8,645 nucleotides of DNA from Hyphomicrobiales bacterium (GTDB lineage Bacteria; Pseudomonadota; Alphaproteobacteria; Rhizobiales; JAUVMS01), in NCBI GenBank assembly GCA_030600135.1, contig JAUVMS010000112.1:1-8645 (forward strand), read 5' to 3'. Positions 1 through 4,736 of the stretch are shown here, in pieces (the stretch's first letter is position 1; each line of letters starts with the position of its first letter). Below the pieces are notes generated by a model, which was given only the letters and a program-made list of their open reading frames with translations, had not been told where the DNA came from and ran no database searches. The position numbers were made by a program, and so were the translations under genes.

Positions 1-1
1 G

Positions 2-286
2 GAGAAAGCAAAAAGTCACGAAAATCAGTGTTTGAAAGTTCAGTACAAGTCACCAAAACATCCTTACTCAGAAAAACTCGAGAGAGATTTAAAGGTCATG
101 CTGCATCAACTGAACTCAGATATCAGAGATGCGGGAAATACTGAGAAGCGACGACCCAACAAATCGCGACAGTCATTGGACAGTCGCGAAGGTGCAATTC
201 GGCGTCGTAACAACATTGCAAGGTCGCTGCTCGACTTAAGGAAGATCATAAGCAAACGAGAGAAAAATGCGAAATTGGCAACTTAG
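2..286 (+). CDS. C-terminal part of an unrecognised, highly basic protein (cut by the window edge)
   Basis: The frame is open from base 2 to a TAG at 284-286, giving about 94 residues. A TTG at 32 could serve as a start, but no Shine-Dalgarno sequence precedes it and the frame continues upstream, so I read this as the 3' end of a longer gene. The visible part is dense in Lys and Arg, for example EKRRPNKSR, REGAIRRRNN and KREKNAK. It is probably helical toward the end, and it has no membrane segment or signal peptide. It does not resemble the C-terminus of a carbamoyltransferase, which would be the expected partner of the genes to its right. The DNA is AT-richer than the rest of the window, which may mean transferred or poorly conserved sequence. 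No function can be given. It could also be a chance open frame in AT-rich DNA. Confidence 0.42.
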   Translation, partial: EKAKSHENQCLKVQYKSPKHPYSEKLERDLKVMLHQLNSDIRDAGNTEKRRPNKSRQSLDSREGAIRRRNNIARSLLDLRKIISKREKNAKLAT

Positions 287-378
287 CGATGGTTGCTGTG
301 GATGCCTGTTTGCATGCCGCTCAATCTAGGGCGAGCCGGTAAAGCAGTCATCCTGATCTCTAAGGTACAATAGGCGAC

Positions 379-384
379 TGAGGG
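379..384 (+). promoter_or_regulatory. Ribosome binding site of the SxtJ-family gene
   Basis: TGAGGG lies 10 bases before the ATG at 395. It supports that start for the SxtJ-like protein and separates this gene from the open frame ending at 286. Confidence 0.6.
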
Positions 385-394
385 TCCGACTGAC

Positions 395-814
395 ATGAGC
401 AGGAACTTTCACGAAATTTATGCTCAGAGCGACGTCGCCCTCCCATCGGACCGCTCGACGGGCATCGTGTTTGCCGTCGTGGCGGTGATCATCGCTATTC
501 TTCTCCGCCACAACATGACTGCGTTCGCATCTCTCATGGCGGTCGCCGCCATCCTGTTGGCCGTTAGTTTTGTCGCGCCGGCGCTGCTGCGACCACTAAA
601 CATCGTGTGGTTCAAGCTGGGTCTTCTGCTGCACAAGATTATTAGTCCCCTGATCATGGTTTTGGTCTTCATGATCGCCATCGTACCGTTCGGCCTAGTC
701 ATGCAAATTGTTCGAGATCCACTGCGGCGCAAACGCCAACCCCAGCTGGCAAGCTATTGGGTCGATCGCGAGCCGGAGCTTTCCGACAGGCAAGATATGG
801 CGAACCAGTTCTAG
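395..814 (+). CDS. SxtJ-family membrane protein
   Basis: This 139-residue integral membrane protein matches what I know of the SxtJ family, named after a gene of the saxitoxin cluster. The N-terminus carries the family's PSDRSTGIVF motif at 17-26. Strong hydrophobic segments lie at about 22-37, 42-64 and 83-106. A semi-hydrophobic stretch, LNIVWFKLGLLLHKI (68-82), lies between them and may be a further or re-entrant span. The C-terminus has the characteristic RDPLRRKRQ (107-115), SYWVDRE (120-126) and a final NQF. The Arg/Lys cluster at 107-114 should be cytoplasmic. The role is unknown; the family is typically encoded next to an O-carbamoyltransferase and a DUF5989 protein and probably serves the same membrane complex. 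The DUF5989 gene follows after 46 bases, consistent with an operon. No carbamoyltransferase gene is seen upstream. Family assignment is fairly sure, function is not. Confidence 0.88.
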   Translation: MSRNFHEIYAQSDVALPSDRSTGIVFAVVAVIIAILLRHNMTAFASLMAVAAILLAVSFVAPALLRPLNIVWFKLGLLLHKIISPLIMVLVFMIAIVPFGLVMQIVRDPLRRKRQPQLASYWVDREPELSDRQDMANQF

Positions 815-860
815 CCAAGGCTCACTCGCAGGACGCAAATACCACCCAAAGGGTTCAAAC

Positions 861-1013
861 ATGACAACGTTTGTAAGGGAAATATTCGCCTACATGGGAG
901 CCCGCAAGAAATGGTGGCTCGCGCCTGTCCTTGTCGTTTTGCTCCTGTTCGGCGGGATATTGGTATTGGCACAAGGCTCGGCGGTCGCCCCCTTTATCTA
1001 CACCATCTTTTAA
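861..1013 (+). CDS. DUF5989 / SxtK-like small single-span membrane protein
   Basis: A 50-residue protein from the ATG at 861, with a weak purine-rich stretch (AAAGGG) just upstream. It has one transmembrane helix at about 19-37, preceded by Arg15-Lys16-Lys17, so the N-terminus should face the cytoplasm. The ending AQGSAVAPFIYTIF (37-50) is the hallmark of DUF5989 proteins, of which SxtK of the saxitoxin cluster is a member. The gene starts 46 bases after the SxtJ-like gene on the same strand. The JK order is the one seen beside O-carbamoyltransferases in many bacteria. The function is unknown; it may be a subunit of a membrane-bound carbamoylation or export complex. The gene is short enough to be missed by automatic gene callers. 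Confidence 0.85.
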   Translation: MTTFVREIFAYMGARKKWWLAPVLVVLLLFGGILVLAQGSAVAPFIYTIF

Positions 1014-1030
1014 CATCGCCGGTCGCATCG

Positions 1031-1050
1031 GCGCATGCGAGCCCATGCGC
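1031..1050. repeat. Perfect 7-bp inverted repeat (stem-loop)
   Basis: GCGCATG (1031-1037) and CATGCGC (1044-1050) are exact reverse complements around a 6-base loop, CGAGCC. It begins 17 bases after the stop codon of the SxtK-like gene. No T-run follows, so it is not a textbook intrinsic terminator. It could stabilise the 3' end of the JK transcript or act with the next hairpin as a weak terminator. Confidence 0.6.
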
Positions 1051-1060
1051 GGTCGGTCGA

Positions 1061-1082
1061 ACCCAGGGGTTTTGTCCTGGGT
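1061..1082. repeat. Second perfect 7-bp inverted repeat (stem-loop)
   Basis: ACCCAGG (1061-1067) and CCTGGGT (1076-1082) pair exactly around an 8-base loop. Two more pairs are possible outside one mismatch. It lies 10 bases after the previous hairpin. The tandem arrangement just after a short operon suggests transcript termination or protection, but there is no T-tract. Confidence 0.55.
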
Positions 1083-1369
1083 ACGTCGGGTTCCTGCCAC
1101 TTTGGTTCGTTCACGCGCATCGAGGTGGCAAGTCGATACATGAAGAACTCAGGTTGAAGAAGCTTATCAACGAGATGAAAATCTGCTTTGTCGGAAATAC
1201 AATCAGAGTTTAACTATAGAACAACTTTGAAAATAACTGCATCCCCAAATGCCTTACAATTTCAGCACCAGCAAACTCTCTTGGGTCATTGTCGTGGCAC
1301 TGCCGAATTCCAGACCGATGACGCTGTCCGGCACCGCTGCATCGAAAGCTGAAGGCTGAAAGCAACCAG

Positions 1370-2494
1370 ATGCGCACTCTACTCGTTTGCTTGATCCTGG
1401 TGGCGATCTGCATTGCGAGCTACGTCTATAATCTCCCAATTCTCTTACTCATTTCAGTGCTCGTAATCACGGCCTGGCTTGGCGTCAGGGTGAAACTGCT
1501 TGAAGGGCCGATGTTGGCAGTCGGAGCTGGCGTATTTGCCCTATTGGCGGTTGAATCAGCTTTGTCCTTGAAGTCGGCATTCTCAACGCCCTCGTCCTAC
1601 TCCGTTCACGATGGCGAGCGCGCAAGCCCGCAAAACTTTTTCGCGAAGAATACCCTCTTTGGATACCTTGCCAGACCCGGCACGCACATCATCGAAAAGC
1701 ACTCCGTGGTTGGCGAAAAAATCTATTCCGCACGTTACACGATCGGACAGGACGGCTTTCGCGTGACACCAAATGCCGCCAGCCAACCTCGAGAAACATA
1801 CTTTTTGGGTGGGTCATTTACTTTCGGCGAGGGGGTCAACGACGACGAGACCCTACCCACCTACTGGCAAGCGCTCAATCCGCGGTATGCGGCAGAAAAC
1901 TTTGGAATGCCGGGCTGGGGCATCCACCAGGCAGTCAGATTGCTCGAGACCGCCAGGTTTCAGGACGCGGGCATCTACATTGTTCAAACCTTGCCGTGGC
2001 ACGCTGAAAGATCGGCCTGCCGACCTCTTTGGTCCTTGGGTAACCCGCGATATGTTTGGGACGGAAAGAAAATATCGTTGCGCGGCAAATGCGGCTTGTC
2101 AGAGTTCTTCAATGAATCAGCGATATACCAAATATTCAAGCGGGTGATGTTCAACCCCGACGCCGCATTCAGCCTCTACATTAAACTCCTCGAGCGCCTT
2201 GACGATCTGGTCAAGAACAAAAGCGGTCAACTGATCGTCGCCTTTGTTCGCTCACCCGAATCGTCGTTTTCAGGCACGTCATGGAGCAATGACAAAGTCG
2301 TCGATGAATTGGGGCAGGCCGGACTCAATGTCGTCGATGTCACCTTGGCAACGAAAAGAGAGGAACTTGCGCCGGACTATTTTATCAAAGGCGACGGACA
2401 TCCCACAGCGCTCGCGCATGCAGAGCGCGCCAAACTGCTCACGAAGGCGCTACAAATCAAAGGCGATAGCGAAGTCTCTCTGAACGTCCACTAA
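1370..2494 (+). CDS. Membrane-anchored SGNH/GDSL-type hydrolase
   Basis: This 374-residue protein has three N-terminal membrane spans (about 3-20, 23-39, 47-66) followed by an SGNH-fold domain. Arg40 and Lys42 after span 2 fit a cytoplasmic loop, which places the catalytic domain in the periplasm. The motifs appear in order. GGSFTFGEG (147-155) holds the nucleophile Ser149. AENFGMPGWG (175-184) holds Asn177. GDGHP (341-345) supplies the likely Asp342 and His344 of the final block. Such enzymes hydrolyse or transfer ester groups, often acetyl groups on exported glycans. Proteins of this exact type occur with SxtI/J/K-like genes, so it probably belongs functionally to the two genes upstream, although the 356-base gap suggests a separate promoter. 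The start at 1370 includes the whole first span; a GAAGG at 1351-1355 is rather distant (14 bases). The substrate is unknown. Confidence 0.82.
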   Translation: MRTLLVCLILVAICIASYVYNLPILLLISVLVITAWLGVRVKLLEGPMLAVGAGVFALLAVESALSLKSAFSTPSSYSVHDGERASPQNFFAKNTLFGYLARPGTHIIEKHSVVGEKIYSARYTIGQDGFRVTPNAASQPRETYFLGGSFTFGEGVNDDETLPTYWQALNPRYAAENFGMPGWGIHQAVRLLETARFQDAGIYIVQTLPWHAERSACRPLWSLGNPRYVWDGKKISLRGKCGLSEFFNESAIYQIFKRVMFNPDAAFSLYIKLLERLDDLVKNKSGQLIVAFVRSPESSFSGTSWSNDKVVDELGQAGLNVVDVTLATKREELAPDYFIKGDGHPTALAHAERAKLLTKALQIKGDSEVSLNVH

Positions 2495-2524
2495 AGCGCG
2501 ATCATTTTGAATGGACGCGCTTCA

Positions 2525-2540
2525 GGCCGCGACTGCGGCC
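2525..2540. repeat. GC-rich stem-loop after the SGNH gene
   Basis: GGCCGC (2525-2530) and GCGGCC (2535-2540) pair perfectly around the tetraloop GACT, 30 bases after the hydrolase stop codon. No T-run follows on the plus strand, so it can be only a weak or factor-assisted terminator for that gene. Confidence 0.4.
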
Positions 2541-2587
2541 CGGCGTATCGCGCTCAAGGTGCGAGCGCTTGTCGCGAGCGGTAGCGC

Positions 2588-2616
2588 AAACAGAAAAAAT
2601 GCCGCGCCCGCGCAGC
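2588..2616 (-). terminator. Intrinsic terminator of the ceramidase-like gene
   Basis: Read on the minus strand, GCTGCG and CGCGGC (bases 2616-2601) form a six-pair stem with one U-G wobble and a CGGG loop. The run ATTTTTTCTGTTT follows immediately. The wobble pairs only in minus-strand RNA; the plus strand would have an A-C mismatch. The T-run also exists only on the minus strand, so the orientation is clear. It lies about 84 bases beyond the ceramidase-like stop codon and faces the convergent SGNH gene. Confidence 0.72.
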
Positions 2617-2699
2617 CATGCACCGCAGGCGCATTTGGCGTGAGCGAAAAAAACCAAACCAAGATTCCAATCAAAAAGATCATAGTCTAGCCGCCCGCG

Positions 2700-3488
2700 C
2701 TACGTATCGCCCGTGGCTTGAGTCGAATCTTGCTCTGGGCGACCACGTGGCGGCGGCAGTATCTCTTGCAGGCTCAAGCCGTGGCGCCCGTGCTCGATGG
2801 CCGCAATCATCAAGGTGAACAACGTGACCGCGTTGAGCACATGCCAAACAAAGTGCGTACCGAGTGTGTAGCCACCAACCACCACCGAGTTGCATAGGCT
2901 CATATCGATCGAGCGCATCGTCACCGAGACCAGAAAAACGCCTCCCGCCACCGCCATGTAGGGTGCCGCCGGATGCCCCCGGTGTCGCAGGAGGAGCCCG
3001 GCGAAAGTCCAAAGCACGACAAGCGCCGGCATATACCCGAGCGAACCGTTGAGACAGCGCCCGCCGGCACCGCCAACAGAGAGCCCCCCGGCCCCGCCGC
3101 AGCGGATCTGCATCACCAAGGCACTGAGCCCCATGAAGGCGATAGTCAAAAGCAGGGTCGTACCCGGCGGTACGCGCAGGTATCGATTGAGTGCGAATGC
3201 CAAACAAACAAGAATAAACAACGTGATCGGCCCGACATCGGCAATCGCCGCCCACCTGCTGGCAAGCGTGTGAAACAGGAAGCTGCCGATACCGATGAGC
3301 CCGACCAGACCAATCATGACATAGTAGTCGAGATCGCGATCGAACGGACGCTTGCCTCGCAATCGCAGCCACGCGACAAATGCGGCGATGATAAAGGCCC
3401 CGTTTGTCAGGGCGTTAGCCGGCTCGGCCCAAAACGCTGGGTCCGTCCCCCGCTCACAATAGGAATAGACCTTTTCCTGCCAGTCCAT
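2700..3488 (-). CDS. Alkaline-ceramidase-superfamily membrane protein
   Basis: This 262-residue, seven-span-like membrane protein belongs to the ceramidase domain family (PF05875 type). These are zinc amidases that cleave the N-acyl bond of ceramides; bacterial members are mostly uncharacterised. The zinc-site pattern of human ACER3 is complete and correctly spaced: Ser69 and His73 in GSFLFH, Asp84 eleven residues after His73, and His212/His216 in HFVWH. The N-terminal motif YCERG (10-14) and AEPANALTN (21-29) correspond to the calcium-binding start of the eukaryotic enzymes. A glycine-rich loop with little other content sits at 131-143. The frame runs upstream to 3620, but the start at 3488 is chosen because AGGGGGA (3496-3502) precedes it by 7 bases and MDWQEKVYSYCERG is the usual family beginning. 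The gene is monocistronic, ending in the terminator at 2588-2616. A hydrolase of another lipid amide is possible. Confidence 0.85.
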   Translation of the reverse strand: MDWQEKVYSYCERGTDPAFWAEPANALTNGAFIIAAFVAWLRLRGKRPFDRDLDYYVMIGLVGLIGIGSFLFHTLASRWAAIADVGPITLFILVCLAFALNRYLRVPPGTTLLLTIAFMGLSALVMQIRCGGAGGLSVGGAGGRCLNGSLGYMPALVVLWTFAGLLLRHRGHPAAPYMAVAGGVFLVSVTMRSIDMSLCNSVVVGGYTLGTHFVWHVLNAVTLFTLMIAAIEHGRHGLSLQEILPPPRGRPEQDSTQATGDT

Positions 3489-3495
3489 CAGCTCA

Positions 3496-3502
3496 TCCCC
3501 CT
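3496..3502 (-). promoter_or_regulatory. Ribosome binding site fixing the ceramidase-like start
   Basis: On the minus strand AGGGGGA ends 7 bases before the ATG at 3488. This strong site decides between that start and the longer open frame reaching 3620, whose extra 44 residues look like translated intergenic DNA. Confidence 0.7.
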
Positions 3503-3701
3503 GCACGTCAGCTCCCCTCGTTGGGCCATAGACTGGTGAGCAGATCAAGACTTCAAAGGCACACACGGCGCGCGAATCTTTGCGCTGGCAGCAAAATTGC
3601 TGGGTTCGTCCCGCCCGCATCAGTTAGGGTGATCTTAATGCGCTTGGCGGCACAATTCGTCCCCATGACCTTGGCCGCCATTTGGGGGATCTGAACAGAC
3701 A

Positions 3702-4031
3702 ATGATCGCAAGCAAAGCGAGCCGTGGCCTCGCCCTATGCATGGTTGCCTTCAGCGTGGCTCTTGTCGCTAGCGCGGCCGAGGCCGGAGATCGCAACCAC
3801 AAGGACGGCACGGTCGGGTATGTCACGGCCGAGAGCGCCCGCGGCGAAACCGTGACCGCGCCTGTACGCATGGGACCGCGTGGCTATCAAGTGCTGGTCC
3901 CCAAGCACGGCTGGGCCTACTGCGAATACAAATGCAGCTACACATTGCGCAAGTACTACCTGGAATTCTGGGAATACCAGACCGATCGTTTCATCGGTGG
4001 TGGCAATCTCGTCTTCCGCCGGAGTTGGTAG
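3702..4031 (+). CDS. Small exported protein with a W-x2-C-x3-C-x-YTLR motif
   Basis: A 109-residue protein of unknown function. Residues 1-28 form a classical Sec signal peptide: Lys5 and Arg8, a hydrophobic core at about 10-24, and AEA before a cleavage site after Ala28. The mature part is about 81 residues and rich in aromatic and basic residues. It has only two cysteines, Cys74 and Cys78, in WAYCEYKCSYTLR (71-83), followed by LEFWE (87-91). I recall similar Trp-Cys-Cys-YTLR-FWE motifs in small hypothetical proteins of Hyphomicrobiales, without a known role. The two cysteines could form a disulfide in the periplasm. GGGGGA at 3684-3689 lies 12 bases before the ATG, a little long but usable. 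The gene is divergent from the ceramidase-like gene (213 bases apart) and convergent with the next small secreted protein. Confidence 0.75.
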   Translation: MIASKASRGLALCMVAFSVALVASAAEAGDRNHKDGTVGYVTAESARGETVTAPVRMGPRGYQVLVPKHGWAYCEYKCSYTLRKYYLEFWEYQTDRFIGGGNLVFRRSW

Positions 4032-4118
4032 AGCGAGAACCCGACCGAATTGAACGGTAACTCTTCAAGGGACTGAGGTTAGACGCCGCGCTGAGTCAGG
4101 ACCGCTGGCTTCCTCAGA

Positions 4119-4439
4119 CTAACCACGCACACGCGTGCAAGGGATCGCTTCCACCCGGCACTCCCATTGCGCGCCGATCCGATCACATTGAACGTGGCGC
4201 GATTTCGCCAATCGAAACCGCGCCCAATGGTTGCCATACTCAAACGCCGTAAACCCTGCCCACGACGCGATCGCTTTGCGCGTCGCCAATTTTTTGGAGC
4301 GCTCGCCTGAGCTTGCGCCATAGTGGAAATGGCCCACTTTGCATTGCTTTCGAACCCTCGCCTCGGCGTCAGTTGCCATCCACGCACATGTTGCGAGTAC
4401 GATCGCAGAAACCGCTCCGACTGCAACCAGCCTTCGCAT
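4119..4439 (-). CDS. Small exported four-cysteine protein, unknown function
   Basis: A 106-residue protein. Residues 1-27 look like a signal peptide: Arg2-Arg3, a hydrophobic core at 5-20, and AEA before cleavage at Ala27. The mature part of about 79 residues carries Cys33, Cys85, Cys94 and Cys101, enough for two disulfides. It also has a conserved-looking block: HFHYGASSGERSKKLATRKA (37-56), then ASWAGFTAFEYGNHWARFRLAKS (58-80). The C-terminal QCDRIGAQWECRVEAIPC (84-101) completes it. I recall this HYG-SSG / W-GFT-EYG / C-W-C-V-A-PC layout in uncharacterised alphaproteobacterial secreted proteins. GGGGG at 4447-4451, 7 bases before the ATG, supports the start. The gene converges with the other small secreted protein, with 87 bases between their stops. 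I see no enzymatic motif. Confidence 0.75.
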   Translation of the reverse strand: MRRLVAVGAVSAIVLATCAWMATDAEARVRKQCKVGHFHYGASSGERSKKLATRKAIASWAGFTAFEYGNHWARFRLAKSRHVQCDRIGAQWECRVEAIPCTRVRG

Positions 4440-4446
4440 GACTTCG

Positions 4447-4451
4447 CCCCC
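4447..4451 (-). promoter_or_regulatory. Ribosome binding site of the four-cysteine protein
   Basis: On the minus strand GGGGG is followed after 7 bases by the ATG at 4439. It supports this reading frame over the overlapping minus-strand frame 4079-4453. Confidence 0.5.
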
Positions 4452-4516
4452 ATCCGATCTGTTGCCTGGAGGTCGATGGTTTCGGTGGCATCAACAACAA
4501 CATCGACCGTCCTATG

Positions 4517-4534
4517 GTCTCATAGTCTCATAGT
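4517..4534. repeat. 8-base tandem repeat, 2.25 copies
   Basis: GTCTCATA occurs twice in direct succession (4517-4524, 4525-4532) and a third copy begins with GT. It lies about 78-95 bases upstream of the four-cysteine protein's start. It may be a regulator site in that promoter or simply a short slipped repeat. Confidence 0.4.
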
Positions 4535-4606
4535 GTAGAGGGCGGTTCATGTTTCCGATTGATGCATTCTGAACCGTTCGCGCCCTGGAAGCGCAAGTAT
4601 AGTTGA

Positions 4607-4622
4607 ACCGGGTAAACCCGGT
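4607..4622. repeat. 16-base near-perfect palindrome ACCGGGT-AA-ACCCGGT
   Basis: Arms of seven bases are exact reverse complements around two bases. As RNA it would be a six-pair stem with a TAAA loop (plus) or TTTA loop (minus). It lies 115 bases beyond the aspS stop and could end that transcript, although what follows on the minus strand (TCAACTATACTT) is a poor T-tract. The alternative is an operator for a dimeric DNA-binding protein upstream of the four-cysteine gene. Confidence 0.45.
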
Positions 4623-4736
4623 ACTGACCGAAATCAAAAATTGCAGATCGTTGCAAACATGCAACGTGGACGGATCATTCCACGTATGAATGGATCGCCC
4701 AATGCTGAAGCTTTCTCTACCGCCGGGCCAGAATCT

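Larger units (their letters stand above)
1014..1369. other. Non-coding gap between the SxtK-like and SGNH genes
   Basis: This 356-base stretch has no convincing gene. Its left third holds two perfect stem-loops (1031-1050 and 1061-1082). Its middle, about 1140-1260, is noticeably AT-rich and could hold a promoter for the hydrolase gene. The best plus-strand pair I can find is TTGTCG (1188-1193) with TAACTA (1211-1216) at 17 bases spacing, which is weak. A plus-strand open frame covering 911-1213 overlaps the SxtK-like gene out of frame and has no recognisable content. Confidence 0.5.

Noticed and set aside
424..732. 102-residue minus-strand frame antisense to the SxtJ-like gene
   Set aside because: It is a shadow frame rich in Arg/Met/Thr, opposite a recognised membrane protein.
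911..1213. 100-residue plus-strand frame overlapping the SxtK-like gene
   Set aside because: It is out of frame with a clear family member, runs through both stem-loops, and has no recognisable content.
2680..3372. 230-residue minus-strand open frame overlapping the ceramidase-like gene
   Set aside because: It is out of frame with a well-recognised membrane protein, and its Arg/Cys/Gly-heavy translation has no family features. It is a shadow of GC-rich coding DNA.
2973..3539. 188-residue plus-strand frame antisense to the ceramidase-like gene
   Set aside because: It is rich in Pro/Arg/Gln without domains and has no ribosome site. It is explained by codon bias of the opposite strand.
4073..4117. 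CTGAGG / CCTCAG inverted repeat between the two small secreted genes as a bidirectional terminator
   Set aside because: The 6-bp arms are 33 bases apart with no T-run on either side, so they could easily arise by chance.
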